A DNA stretch of 64,000 nt from Blastobasis lacticolella. Taxonomy: Eukaryota > Arthropoda > Insecta > Lepidoptera > Blastobasidae. A program made the position numbers and the translations under genes. The notes below the pieces were generated by a model. It did not search any database and had not been told where the DNA came from. It was given only the letters and a program-made list of their open reading frames with translations. Where the stretch lies: NCBI GenBank assembly GCA_905147135.1, contig LR990053.1, positions 5,964,501 to 6,028,500 of the forward strand. The letters are read 5' to 3'. The first letter of the stretch is position 1. Each line of letters begins with the position of its first letter. Positions 21,483-33,047 of the stretch are shown here, piece after piece.

Positions 21483-21730
21483 TCGGTATACGAACTCCGG
21501 ACACCAGCACAAACAGTCGTATAAAACATGCAATATGCTTGTAACTTGAACCGAAACATTTAATATTAGACCGTCCACGTGTGTGATATTGGTTTCAGTT
21601 CCACGGAGTTCCCACGTCGCGTCGTTGGAAATATAGAAATCTTGAGGTTTCCTTTTGTTATGGAAATTCAATAGCCTGTATGTGTTAGTGCCAATCTTTA
21701 AAATAACCAACGGAATATTCAAAGAGAACA

Positions 21731-21906
21731 TCTATATAAAGTATGAAACAAAGTCGCTTCCCGCCGATTGTACGCTTCGATATTTTAAACTACGCAACGG
21801 ATTTTATTGCGGTTTTCATCAATCGATAGAGTGATTCAAGTGGGGGTAAAGTAGAATGGGGGTAGGGGTAGGATGCCACGCGAACTAAGTCGCACCGGGT
21901 AGCTAG
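21731..21906 (+). mobile_element. Non-autonomous Helitron, complete-looking, 176 bp
   Basis: The 5' end is TCTATATAAAG followed by aaacaaagtcgc. The 3' end has a GC-rich hairpin-forming stretch (cacgcgaactaagtcgc) and terminates in CTAG. It lies between A (21730) and T (21907), the Helitron A^T target, with no duplication. Similar ends recur at 25238, 26081, 38547, 41349, 51648 and 59027. The interior is non-coding, so it depends on a Rep/Helicase protein in trans. Confidence 0.75.
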
Positions 21907-22048
21907 TACATAGTAATATAATATGGAGTAACGTATAGCTTTACAATTATGTTTTCTAAGTTAATCAATCACACTAGCAATTTCACGCAGTTTTCTTCCG
22001 CGGTCAGTCGAAAACGCTTCTGACATTTGACACAGTCTGGCAAGGAAG

Positions 22049-24138
22049 TGGTGAAAAGAAACTACAAAGTATTTTGATGATACAAATGAATATTATAATT
22101 CAGTTTTACACATGACAAAAACTGAAAGTAATAGTATATTCAAACCAAGGGTGAAGGCAGTAAACAGCAAACTTATGTTTAGCGATTGGGCGACAGCAGG
22201 AATACATAAGAGTAGAAATAAATTATATGAGCTCTATGCAGAACGGGCGTATAATAATAGCGTAGAATTTGCTGAGTATGTTAAACATTATTCGAAGTTA
22301 TTTAAACGCGTTTGTGCTACACAAACTAAAAAATAGCACAGATGTAGTAAAATCCACATGGCAGATAATAAATAGTGAAACTGGAAAAGTAACAAATCGC
22401 GATACTAAGTACAGTTTAAAGATAAATGATAATGTTGTTACCAAAAACTCTGAAGTTGCGGAGGCATTCAATAAATTTTTTACAGACATTCCAGTGTCAA
22501 CTACGAAATCCTTAAATTCGTCTCCTGCGCTCGCTGAATCCTTGTTAAAACAAAATGTACCCGAGAGTGTCATCGATTTTAAGTTCGAGCATGCAACACC
22601 TCAAGATATAGTTAAGGCTTTTAAAACTATAAAAATGAAAGCAACTGCCGACATTGATGGTATGTCAGTAAAAATTATTAGCTCTGTAATTGATGTTATT
22701 GCTGTCCACTTAGCGAATATATTTAATAATTGTGTTGATAATGGTGAATTTCCTGACCTGATGAAGTTACAGTTACAGTAAAGTTATTCCATTGTTGAAA
22801 ACTGGTAATACAACGGATCCTACAAATTTTAGACCAGTTTCAATTTTACCGGCTCTAAGTAAAATATTTGAGAAAATCATATTAAATCAACTAAAAGCTC
22901 ATTTTTATGGAGATAACCTATTACATCATAAACAATTCGGTTTTACTCGCGGTCGTTCAACAGCTGATGCAGGTGTTGAACTTATTAAACATATCTTTGG
23001 GGCCTGGATGGAATCCCGTGATGCCTTAGGGGTTTTCTGTGATTTATCCAAAGCCTTTGATTGCGTTAATCATGATATTTTGGTCAGGAAATTACAACAT
23101 TATGGAATAAAGGACTTGGCCCTAAACTTGCTAAATTCATACTTGAGTCATAGAATTCAAAAAGTTGATGTAAACGGAGAGAGATCTATGGGGTCTGTTG
23201 TCTCTATGGGTGTCCCCCAGGGATCTATTTTAGAGCCGTTTTTGTTTCTTGTTTATGTAAATGACTTACCGTACTTTGTAAAAGATACCCATGAAATTGT
23301 CTTGTTCGCGGACGATACATCTTTAGTGTTTAAAGTAAAAAGACAAGAATTAACATATGAAGACGTGAACAAGGCTATTGCAGAAGTGGTAAACTGGTTT
23401 ACGGTTAATAATTTATTACTGAATGGCAAGAAGACAAAATGTTTAAAATTCTCTTTGCCAAATGTTAGATCAGTGCCCACTAATGTACAAATAAAAGGCG
23501 AAAATTTGAATCTTGTTGATTCTACAGTATTTTTAGGCTTTACTCTGGATAATAAATTGCAATGGGGTCCTCACATTGATAAATTGGCGAAACGGCTAAG
23601 TTCTGCAGCATATGCTGTAAAGAAAATACGGGGTATTTCTGACGAGGCTGCAGCAAGATTAGTTTACTTTAGTTATTTCCACAGTATTATGGCCTATGGC
23701 ATACTGCTGTGGGGACACGCTGCCGACTGGCACAATGTATTTGTATTGCAGAAAAGGGCTATTTGCGCGATTTATCAATTGAGACCTAGAACTTCACTAA
23801 GAGATAAATTCAGGAATATTGATATAATGACAATGCCGTCACAATATATATATGAGAACTTAATGTATGTTCATAAAAATTTACACTTATTTAAGAAGAA
23901 TAGTGATGTTCATAATATTAATACGAGAAATAAAGATAAGCTTGTTGCTGGTGCTTGTCGTCTAGCCAAAGTCCACAAATCATTTATGGCTCAATGTGTA
24001 CGCTTTTATAATAAGGTTCCAACAGATATTCAGAATTTACCATTGAATAAATTTAAAGTCGCTATAAAAAACAAATTATGTCAAAAAAGTTATTATAGTA
24101 TATCTGAATATGTAAATGACAAAAGTCCATGGGACTGA
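22049..24138 (+). pseudogene. Jockey/CR1-group LINE polymerase, 5'-truncated, frameshifted
   Basis: Three consecutive frames encode one polymerase: about 22049-22336, 22330-22781, then 22786-24138. The first piece is the linker before the polymerase (FSDWATAGIHKSRNKLYELY). The last piece holds the reverse transcriptase: NFRPVSILPALSKIFEKI, motif A FCDLSKAFD (catalytic Asp), motif B GVPQGSILEPF, and motif C FADD. The thumb region follows (VFLGFTLDNKLQWGPHI, RLVYFSYFHSIMAYGILLWG) and the natural stop at 24136-24138. There is no endonuclease domain and no RNase H. Two breaks kill it: one near 22330, and a 7-bp near-duplication (ttacagt/tacagt, about 22767-22779) that causes the second. The residue after GSIL is Glu where the family normally has Gly. 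It is an old, inactive copy. Confidence 0.9.
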
Positions 24139-24996
24139 ACTGCTGTTCTATACAGGTATTTACTTTTAAGATAGTGTATAGGACAAATAATGTATTAGTA
24201 CATAAGACATGTTTAAAAAAAAAAAAGAATTAACGTAGGCTCTGTGAGTTTCTTGCCGTTTCTTTTCCCCACGGAGAACCACCTTGGAAGCGGCGTTAAT
24301 TTTCCTTCCTCTCCCACAAATGGTGTCTCCTGTCTGCGCTAGGGTAGGGATAGGGTAGTAGTTAGAGTAGGGGTAGGGTAGGGTAGGGTTGGAGTAAGAT
24401 AGAGGTAAGGTAGTATAGAGTTGGGTAGGGGTAAGATAGTGGTAGGGTCGGGGTAAGATACTGGTAGGGTAGGGGTAAGGTAGTGGTAGGGTAGGGTTAA
24501 GGCAATGGTAGGATAGGGTAGGGGTAAGGTAGCGATAGGGAAGGGATAGGATAGAGTAGGGTGGTAGCGACTACCTACCACATACAGCATGTGTGATGCA
24601 CGCTCACTTAAAAGTCTGTCTGGCGGTGGCGTGGGGGCCGGGTCGCTCTTTTCCGTCAAATATGGTTGAATTGGACGATGTCTGGGCCCTGCGTTATACT
24701 CGTGAACGGGTGCTGCCTTGGTGGACTGGCTTACTCTTGCTGTAGTTTTAGGTGTTTTTTTTTCTTAATTATACTAGACATACCTATATAATATAATATA
24801 GCGTTCCGGCTCTACCTGGCATTGTCGAGCACGGTTCGGTTGGCGAGGGATACGTTTATCTACGGTCATAGGGCGGTCAGCGTGTCACTGTGTGTTTCCT
24901 TCCTACTTTCCTATCCCCCTCATTTTTGACGATTGAAAGAGATATTTATTGTCCTAATCAATAAAGAAATTTTGATTTTGATTTTTTGATTTTACA
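24139..24996 (+). repeat. Probable LINE 3' UTR with (GATTTT)n tail
   Basis: Follows the polymerase stop. It includes an A12 run near 24215, a conserved-looking block (gagtttcttgccgtttcttt, cccacggagaaccacctt) and, at its end, ctaatcaataaagaaatttt followed by GATTTT units (24973-24996). The tail style fits the LINE upstream. Whether everything between belongs to one insertion is uncertain because a G-rich minisatellite occupies 24335-24570. Confidence 0.5.
24335..24570 (+). repeat. G-rich degenerate minisatellite (GGTAGGG/GGTAAG)
   Basis: Dozens of irregular units such as gggtaggggtagggtag and taaggtagtggtagggt, with runs of three or four G spaced by TA. The strand bias is extreme. The resulting reverse frame (Leu/Pro/Tyr/Thr-rich) is not a protein gene. 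The runs could form G-quadruplexes. The unit differs from the insect telomere repeat TTAGG. Confidence 0.8.
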
Positions 24997-25237
24997 GCTT
25001 TTGCTATAATGAATATCTGTCAAACTGAGTACTTCTGCTGTCTACTGGTGGCCTCAAATTGTTTACGACTTTCTTGCCAGACTATAATTATTGTACTGAC
25101 CAGGCATCATATCCTATGACACTGGATAAGAATGTAGCTTTCTACTCGTGAAATAAATTCATCGGCTTTATTTACAGCATCTAACTCTTATGCGGGTATA
25201 GAATTTTAACTACAATTACTATTGGACTTATAGAACA

Positions 25238-25534
25238 CTAGCTTTTTACCGCGATTTCGTTCGCGTGGACCACTTTTTACGTTTACCCGATATTTTAACT
25301 GCTATGCCTCTTCAACCCGTTCCCGTTCTAAACGGATGCCTTGTCAAGTATTATCGACATATTTCAACTGATTAACACAGAACCTTAACAATTTACATCT
25401 ACAACTTCCTCATGAATCATTCTGTCTATTGGTGAAAACCGCATGAAAATCCGTTCAGGTTTTAAAGTACGAGTATATCGCAAACAGGCAGACAGACGCG
25501 GCGTGTGACTTTGTTTTATAATATAATATATTGA
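25238..25534 (-). mobile_element. Non-autonomous Helitron, 297 bp, reverse
   Basis: On the minus strand it starts TCAATATATTATATTATAAA, then acaaagtcacacgccgcg. It ends with hairpin arms (ccacgcgaacgaaatcgcgg) and aaaaagCTAG. The flanking bases are A before TC and T after CTAG, as expected for Helitrons. It has an internal word ggattttcatgcggttttca typical of this set. Confidence 0.7.
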
Positions 25535-26080
25535 TTTACAAAAATACAGTAGCCAATACAAAGATAAATTACAAGTGATGACATACTAAAACCGATGACA
25601 AAGGCGTCAGATCTTCGACAGTCAGCTACCATCTACCATCACTCACTGTTACCGGATGTCACATACCTAATACGTTACTGGCCATTGTCACCGGCCGCGG
25701 TAAAAAAGGAATAAAAAAATAAAAGTACAAACGTATCTAAGATTCGAATTTGGAATATCATCGGTGGATATATTTCATCTTGTCATAACACAGCGGGTCA
25801 AAAGAGAGGATCGGTTTGATAAATTGCAGTTCAAATTTGGTATAATGTCTTTTTCACTATTCACCCGCGGTTTCAGTCGGTGAAGTGATGACGTAACAGG
25901 ATCTCCGTTTGATGGGGGTCGCTTGGGGTGCTTTACTTTCCTGTCCTGATGCTTTCTGGGAAACTTAAGAGCTTGAGACAAATGATAGAGTTATTCTTCT
26001 GTAACGTCTTACTTTATAATTGGTAGGTGGTAGTCGTAACATCAAAATTCTGGCCGAAATCTACATAATTATATAGTACA
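25535..26080. other. Unique AT-rich sequence, no feature recognised
   Basis: The 68-codon reverse frame at 25775-25981 has no recognised domain. Confidence 0.45.
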
Positions 26081-26294
26081 CTAGTAGACCAGGCGCGACT
26101 TCATTCGCGTGCACCTACTTTACCCCAACCTACCCTTTTTTCCACCTTATAACATTGCTCTTGAATCACTGTATCTGTTCTTGAAATCTGCACATCTGTT
26201 GTGTAGTTGAACAGATCTAAGCGTACACATATACATAGATACCTATGGATAGGGGGCGGAAAGCGACTTTGTTTTATACTATGTTTAAGGTGGA
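26081..26294 (-). mobile_element. Non-autonomous Helitron, 214 bp, reverse
   Basis: On the minus strand it begins TCCACCTTAAACATAGTATA, then aaacaaagtcgctttccgcc. It ends gcacgcgaatgaagtcgcgc, ctggtctaCTAG with T following. It is shorter and more diverged than 25238-25534, but both ends and the A^T target are visible. Confidence 0.65.
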
Positions 26295-26399
26295 TGACTA
26301 TAGCTTGTTCCTGTAGCATGATTAAATAGGCTTTATCAAACCGAAACCCCACACACGGGACGAATTTCCCGTCAAGTAGCATAAAAATAAATAATAATC

Positions 26400-26758
26400 A
26401 TCTTTACGTTAACGTCCCGGTTGTGCGCTCGCGCCCGAGGGCCCGGGGTCGGCTTTAACCATGATCCAGGATTTGGCAAATAAGTTAATCACAGTGGAGC
26501 GACTGCTGTCTGCCCTCCGTGACCCTGATACCAACGGAACCTGACCAGACTAGATCATGGTTACACATTCAGTCGCCTGAATTTGCAGGTTTCATCATGA
26601 TGTTTTCCATCACATCACGATGTTTTCCTTCATCGTGAGAGCATCGGTTAGCATTCAACTAATGTACTTAACTCAGAAAAGAGTCATTGGTACATGGCCG
26701 GAGCGGGATTCGAACCCGGTACCTCTCGCTTACTATTCGGATACCTTTAACGCTCGCC
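26400..26758 (-). repeat. SINE-B, full-length copy, reverse
   Basis: The best copy of the family. On the minus strand: gttaaaggtatccg, ggtaccgggttcgaatcccg (box B), gtaccaatgactcttttctg, agttaagtacattagttgaa, tgctaaccgatgctctcacg, aaacatcatgatgaaacctg, aatgtgtaaccatgatctag, gtctggtcaggttcc, gctccactgtgatta, caaatcctggatcatgg, gggccctcgggcgcgag, gcacaaccgggacgttaacg, then a decayed ATG/ATT tail. A small internal duplication (two gaaaacatc-type blocks, 26594-26631) is specific to this copy. Confidence 0.8.
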
Positions 26759-28609
26759 CTATCACTACTTGTCACTGAGTAGTACCTATACAAAAAACCA
26801 TACACACCAAGACTTAACAAGGTCGTCCAGCCATCTCCCAAATGCTTCCCCAACCTCCAAACTCGTCCTGCACTCAAAGAAAAAAGATTAGAAAGGTGTT
26901 ACATACAGAGCAGGCCTACCCCATACACACAGTGGTCCCCCCAGGCCAGCGGCGTCCCGACAGATCCCGGCTCTCATTACGGCGGCGCACATACATCATC
27001 GTCAGCGTGAGCATTGCAAGTCATCGCCGAGTAGCTAGGTGTGGAGGCGGCTTCTGTGGAGAGAGTACGGAAATTCATATGTAGACGGAATTTTTTTTAA
27101 AGATTATTTGACGTTTCATGAAAGTTATTTGACGTTTATTAAACAATAATGTCTTATCGTTATTAAACAAAAATATAAAATCAGTGATTTCATTTTTGCT
27201 AAAATAGGTTTAATAAACATTATTTAACTTTTATGAATAAGACGGTTAGTTTAAATTGTAGGTAATAGTATTAGTAGTAACTGGTATAATATGTTTCATC
27301 AGTTTCAATACACATAACAACATTTATTACATACGGTACAGGTACACCTAAATACAAAATAATTAATTACCCTAATTACCCATTCTGAAAGCACATTCTT
27401 GAAAATTTATTTAAAACTCACAAATCAGAATTCCTAGAACCATAAACCATTGTGGATGTGTATAAATAAATTTACAGAACAAAACAGTCTCTCCCAAAAA
27501 CCCTTAAAGCCTTCTCCACGCTTCCGAACCGAGGCACGACAAAAGAAGTATCAAAGCAGTAGCTTTTATAGAAATTACCATAACTATCGCGCCGCCGTCG
27601 CGCGGTCATTACCACTAGCCGTAATTAAAAACGACAATCTCGAGAATTACTCTTGGAGCCAGAAAGAGCAGTATCATCGCCGTAGATGCCTCTTTTGGGG
27701 AGGAAGGCGTCGTCATGAAATATGTATTCGTTTCGATTGTCGAAAACGAGAATCATTGTAGTGATTCCGATGTCTGGGGATTAGGTGTCGCTTCCTTTGA
27801 TTAATAATACTTTGGTGCCATTTGTTTCCTGATTGATGGCCATGGAATCGGTTGGTTCGGCTTGAACTTTGTATTTTTGTGTGCTCGGCTTCCTTGTTTC
27901 CTAGGCGCAGATTTGGTCTAGGTTCAAAGAGCATTACGTTCCTTGAATGCGTATCTAATCTATTAATAGACTGTTTGGCTATTTTTAAACTGAAAAGCTA
28001 TTGCTTGTAGCGATAATGACGGCGTTATTGACGTGTTCCGTATTTTGTGAGTGTTGTGATATTGTATATGTGAGAAAAAACACGATGATTTTCAAAAGTG
28101 TGTTTTCCAAATTCATTGATTTTTTATACAGCTACCATTTGAAACATGCCTTTCAAAGTCAGTTAAAAATCAATTGTCATCAGACACCGCAGCGGCCCCG
28201 TGACAACCGCTCCGGTGCTGACCTTCCACACCTTTTAACTCACGTCAGTCCCGTGAAAGCACTCTCCGTTCCCTAACTCAACAGTTTCGGCTACCATTAA
28301 AACCTCTTGATGGTTGAGATAAATAAAAATCTGATTGGCATTGATACGTTCAGCTTCCATTTGGGAGTTCATTAGGTTGCCGCCGAATAGACAGGAGGTG
28401 AGAATGTTTGGAGTCGGTTCAGATTTAGATTTGAAAGATTCTATTTGGGAGCTTTGGCGCTGTGGCTGGGTCATTAAACCTTGCCTCCGAGAATATTACG
28501 CAAAGATTTTCCCCTTACAAAAAAAAACGAAATCCCCAGCAATTAAATACTGCGAAAGTACCATCGTTACTCATAATTTTTTATGGACATCAGTAGATGA
28601 AACTAATTT
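26759..28609. other. Mainly unique sequence, no gene called
   Basis: 27480-27780 is of mixed composition with CpG-rich words (ctatcgcgccgccgtcgcgc) and may be regulatory. The 103-codon frame at 27450-27761 has no recognised domain. The remainder is AT-rich. Confidence 0.45.
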
Positions 28610-28855
28610 TTAATTATCGGCTCCAATAATCTCAGTATTTATAGGCCCTATAAAGTCTTTCTCAGCTTCTAGTGTATTACTGCTACTCGTCTCCAACGCA
28701 TTTACTGCTCCATCAGGCTTCCCATTAGTAGCCAACACCCTGGCGATTAACGATTCATTGCTTTTGTGGTCAATTTTTTTTCCATCGCCGGTCTTTAATG
28801 GAGATTTTTCTGATACACGCGGCGGTGTCAAACATACGTCGGCGCATAGTGTCAA
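28610..28855 (-). CDS. Possible terminal exon of an unknown host gene
   Basis: An open frame of about 80 codons ends in TAA at 28610-28612. The product is polar, Lys/Ser/Asp/Asn-rich and not low-complexity (SEKSPLKTGDGKKIDHK, NALETSSSNTLEAEKDF). There is no ATG at the first codon. The frame stays open upstream, across a pyrimidine-rich stretch ending ttgatcgcag (about 28862), which could be a 3' splice site. I do not recognise the protein. Chance is a real alternative because the frame is short and no second exon was found. Confidence 0.22.
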   Translation of the reverse strand: MTLCADVCLTPPRVSEKSPLKTGDGKKIDHKSNESLIARVLATNGKPDGAVNALETSSSNTLEAEKDFIGPINTEIIGADN

Positions 28856-29756
28856 ATCACTGCGATCAAACGGTGCCGGGGAGAAAAAATATGGTGTAAA
28901 AAAGTGTCCTGTCAGTGCTTAGCGGTGTGAAGATGTCAGTGTTGTTGGACGAGGAAACGGTTATGTAGCAGCGAGTGTGGTGATTTGTGATTTTTTGGTA
29001 GGAGTGCGGGGTTTTAAGAATATACGTAAGGAAAACTCAAGTTTAGTCTTGATTAATGTTTGTTGAATTAGGAATATGAAATGAAACGTGTTACAAAATG
29101 TGCAAAATTAATCATAACTGAGTTAGTAACGCACCAAACAGGATGGAAAAATGTTATTGAGTATTGTAATAATTTTCCTAAATTAAGATTGTTTATTGGA
29201 GATGATTTTAATCTTGATCTTTATCTTAGATGAAAACTAAGATTCGTTCTCCGATCGAGCGAGCTTACCCAGAATAAGCCTATCCACTCTTGCCTTGAAT
29301 TATATTATATTAACTAGAGTTAAGTTTCCGCAAGTCAAGCGCATTCTTTTTGTTCATTTAAATTTGCGAATGGAATAACATATTTTGAACCTTTCCGAGT
29401 CGTTGTTCATTACAAGGTATTCAATAATTTGACAGTAACACGAAAATTGTCTGTAATGCAATTTAACCAAATTTTGTCGACGATGTTTAGACATTTTGAC
29501 ACGAGAGTTCAATTCTGAGAAACGTGCGCAAAAACTTGTTGTCCACGGATGTGAGTTCAATCAGCTTAGATAAATATGGAAACGTTTTGATGGGCATTTA
29601 AATCGTGCGGCGAATGATGTGTACCTACCGCAATTGTGGCGACTCATGGCGGATGCTCAAGGAAAACTTTGATATTACTGTTTTTGGAATACATACCAGC
29701 CTGCACGGACCTGACAAAATTTGGGTTCGTGCCTGAATGTGTATTCGTCTTCTCTT
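28856..29756. other. Mainly AT-rich unique sequence
   Basis: 29255-29297 carries a short family L match (agcctatccactcttgcctt). Nothing else was recognised. Confidence 0.45.
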
Positions 29757-29873
29757 GTAAGTAGTTGCTTCACTGTAATTATCTGATCTGCCAAATCCTG
29801 GATCATGATCAAGGCGGACTCCAGTCCCTCGCGCGCAAGAGCACAACCGGGACATTAACGCCAAGAGTTGTTC
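29757..29873 (+). repeat. SINE-B, 3' third
   Basis: Reads gtaattatctgatctgccaa, atcctggatcatgatcaagg, ccctcgcgcgcaagagcaca, accgggacattaacgccaag. It is 5'-truncated, with the ATG tail lost. It directly precedes the LINE H remnant at 29918. Confidence 0.7.
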
Positions 29874-29917
29874 TCGTGTGAAATTAAGTTCCTTTTTGAT
29901 CAACAATTTTTCAAGAT

Positions 29918-30080
29918 ACAACTGAAGTCCGAAGTGGCAAGAATAAAAGGAGATGTATGAAAAGAATTGTGGACATATGCGAGACTAGACAATTGTGTCA
30001 GGACAGAGCAAAGTTGCGGTCCAAAGTCTCTGCCTATCCCACCTGTGTGACAAGTGCTAGCTTTATGTATGTATGTACCT
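29918..30080 (+). pseudogene. LINE H C-terminal remnant with (TATG)n tail, copy 1
   Basis: Shares tccgaagtggcaagaataaa, agg-gatgtatgaaaagaat and gtcaggacagagcaaagt with 47798-47945. The better frame at the second copy reads KRVVDVCETERCVRTEQS. Here a stop and substitutions interrupt it. It ends in tatgtatgtatgta, a simple-repeat tail as in several LINEs. Clade uncertain. Confidence 0.55.
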
Positions 30081-31894
30081 ATGTCCGTATCATCGGTCCA
30101 AATTCTTGCCAGCCTAGCTCTAACGACAAAAGAACCCAGTTAACAACAAATCGTCATCACAAGATCACAAATTCATGGAGTACACAGGCGGGCGAGAACT
30201 ATTGCAAAAATCATGCGATTCCCTGTCAGTGCTAGGCGTCGACACCTCGGCTTTATGAATAATCGAGGCGCGTGAACTCACCCCCGCGGGCATGTGCACG
30301 CCGCCTATAGTGCAGTGTACACACGGCTTTATAGTGCGCGTATTGAATGTGTAAACAGGACAAAACTGACGACAGGTGGGAAACTGTGTACACTTTTTGC
30401 GAGATGAAAATGTTTGGTGCGCTGGCAGTTTTTTGTGTCCAGTATTTTTGGGGATTTCTGCAGATACGCTTAATCTATTACGAAAGCCAGCAAATAGGTT
30501 TTACCGGTAGCAAACCTCCGCTAAGACTGGTGGATATCTTTATGGATAGACACCACCGCCTTAGCAACAATATTTGAACCTATTATTGTATTTCGGTTTG
30601 AAGTTGAGTATAGTAGCTGGTATAATGTCGCTGGTATCATAAGTATAAGTATAAGATGGTATGGGACGGATACAGCTTTCCATCAGTTGGGCTGTATGTT
30701 TGTTTGTCACTGACTGAATTATGAAACCTATTACAATTTACTAGTTACAGCGTCAAGTTACGGCAGTAAAGTTCAATGCTCTTATCCATTGAAAGTATCA
30801 AACAAGTTATAAATTCTTTTTCAACGACTTCTTTAGCATTAACAGTGATTTCTACAATCCGATGGTCACCAGCTATACACCTATTAAAACTCGCATTCTC
30901 AATTCAAGGTCTGGCATCACCACCGCCCACCCTTCACTCAGCATTACCCCAAGCCCTGTTATTACCCCTATTAGTCTACTCTATCGCCGCGCTATTACCT
31001 CTACCAAGAGTTTTTGCGTCGTTCTTGCGAAAGATTGTCATTTTGTTAAATGTAACAGTATTCTTATAAGGAAGCCATTCATTGATTCCTCTTTCTTGGA
31101 GGTAATGAAAGTTCTTCTATGTGTCCAAACAAATCTATACACCCGGTTACTAATAGTTAACAGAGACTCCTGATTAAGCAAAGCTTTTTTTTTTTTTAAG
31201 AAATCAAGTAGATATACTAACTCTGCAACTGGCTAACTGCGTCGACTTAGGTTATGTTTTCATGTTGATTGCATGTTTTGCTCGTAACAAACGTATTCAT
31301 TCAGATTTAATATGTGGAAACCTAAAATTAGCTCACTGTAGTTATTGTTATGTAATCTGGTGTTGGTTTTCCAAATAAATAAATATCGTTCCAGTAGTGC
31401 ATTCACTTAGTAAGGGTGTCGGAACTTTATCGAAAACCGTCGCACCGTGAATAGCCGTCGCTGGAGCTCACGTTCCCGACATTATGGTGATGGGCACGGG
31501 TCAAGGAAACAGGGAGATGTGATTTGTGCTTATTGTTTATGTAGGTAGTTTACTGGCTTCTTTAAATCGTAGCTGAGTAGCTTCTATGGCAGAGGTGACT
31601 TTCAAAAAGTTCTACAAAATGTAGGCAACAAGAGTAAAAAATTTCAAAATCTGTAAGTTCGCAGTAATAGGGCGAAATATAAACAAAGCAAGAAAGCCGA
31701 CAGACAAACGAGGTATGGTGAATAAGCTTTTCTCTGATGTGCAGGTCAGATGGCAGTCACTAAAAAGCTAAAACACCACACATTTTTCGCATTCAGTCAG
31801 AGAGGACCCTAGCTAGTAGACTTACTGCTAGGATGAGAATGAGTATGCAAACTTCCTAGTATAGTTTTACACAAATAACCCATTTGACACGACA
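30081..31894. other. Mainly unique sequence, no gene called
   Basis: 30240-30330 is CpG-rich with two ggctttat words. A T-run is at 31185-31197. Overlapping frames of 97 and 103 codons at 30776-31173 read the same pyrimidine-rich stretch in two phases and carry no recognised domain. Confidence 0.45.
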
Positions 31895-32100
31895 ATTTCC
31901 ACCCACGCATGCGCCGTGGAGCACGTCAAAAATCTCCCCGTTTATCCGCTCCAAGGTGGCGGAGCATGCAAATGATATTTTCCCGCGCAACGAGCGCAAA
32001 AGCGCGCCATAATTATAAACGCATCAATCAGCCGCGCGTGCGCGTTGCCCGCGGCGTATACGCACCGCGTAAATGGCCTTAAGTCCGGCCCTGTGCTCGT
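31895..32100. promoter_or_regulatory. Candidate regulatory island (CpG-rich, homeodomain words)
   Basis: An abrupt rise in GC and CpG in otherwise AT-rich DNA. It contains an octamer-like atgcaaat (31966-31973), an AT-rich homeodomain-type core (ccataattataaacg, about 32009), acgcatgcgcc, and several gcgcg words. There is no open frame with a known domain, no tRNA and no repeat match. Composition and sites fit a conserved non-coding element near a developmental gene, but this is inference only. Confidence 0.3.
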
Positions 32101-33040
32101 GGATTTTAGTAATTTTTCAGCCTTTATGTTGTGTAATTGACACTTGCTCTGCGGCCCTGCCTTCTCTAAGTGCTAGTGTCAACGTTCTGCGAATATGATT
32201 ATTAAAGTAATTGGTGATTTTCGTACGTATTATGTGGACGTTTAAGCTTAAGTCCTATTATTTATAACTGTTCTTACTACTTCTTTAAATGAAACGGTGT
32301 TCTTCTTTTCTCATCGTTGCTACAGGTATTAGTTATTTGTTAGAACGTCAATTCAATCATCGTATCCTTCCTCATCGTCGTATACGAGTTGATTATTAAA
32401 ATTCCTAACTGTTTCATGTGATACTTTATTCGGAGCGTCGTTTTCTTTCGAAGCGTTATTCTTACCTATTGGAGCGGTTACATTGCACTAATTTTGGCTC
32501 ATCATTACGCCACGCTTCGGACATTCGTCAATATAAATCTTTGTCCAGTTTTGAATATACAGAAACAAACTTAACTTTGCTGTTGAGTTGAAAACTGTGA
32601 CCAAGAATCTCTTTTTCATTTTTATGGTTTATGTTTTATACAAACGCATAAACAAGTTTGTAATCGTAAGTTGATACATTTGGCTTCTCCTTTGACTCAT
32701 AATGAAGATGTCTGCGTTAATTTTGATGGATGTATTGTGGAATAATCGAAGCAGAATGGTATGTGATTCGTCGTGGTCGCTACAGTCGTAGATTCGAGCT
32801 GGAGAAATTTGGAGAAAGTAGTTATCAACCTGAGTAAGTTGTTCTATCTAGGTACAATATTGTGCAAGTCTACTTATTTACCTTTCGTCATGGTGTCACG
32901 AATTCCTCAATGCTAAAGTTTTTGCCTTTCTGTGTGTACCTAATATAAAACAAAATTTGATAAGGAAGAGTAATTGATTAAATGATTGTCCTATGTTTAT
33001 CAACTAATTTGCCATTTGTCCCTTCCTTTCGAGTATGTTT
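32101..33040. other. Unique AT-rich sequence, no feature recognised
   Basis: No repeat family of this window and no coding signal recognised. Confidence 0.45.
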
Positions 33041-33047
33041 TCTGTCT

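Noticed and set aside
24335..24570. Interstitial telomere (TTAGG)n tract
   Set aside because: Units are mainly GGTAGGG and GGTAAG with no regular TTAGG run.
24339..24659. 106-codon reverse frame rich in Leu, Pro, Thr and Tyr
   Set aside because: Translation of the G-rich minisatellite; composition follows the repeat unit.
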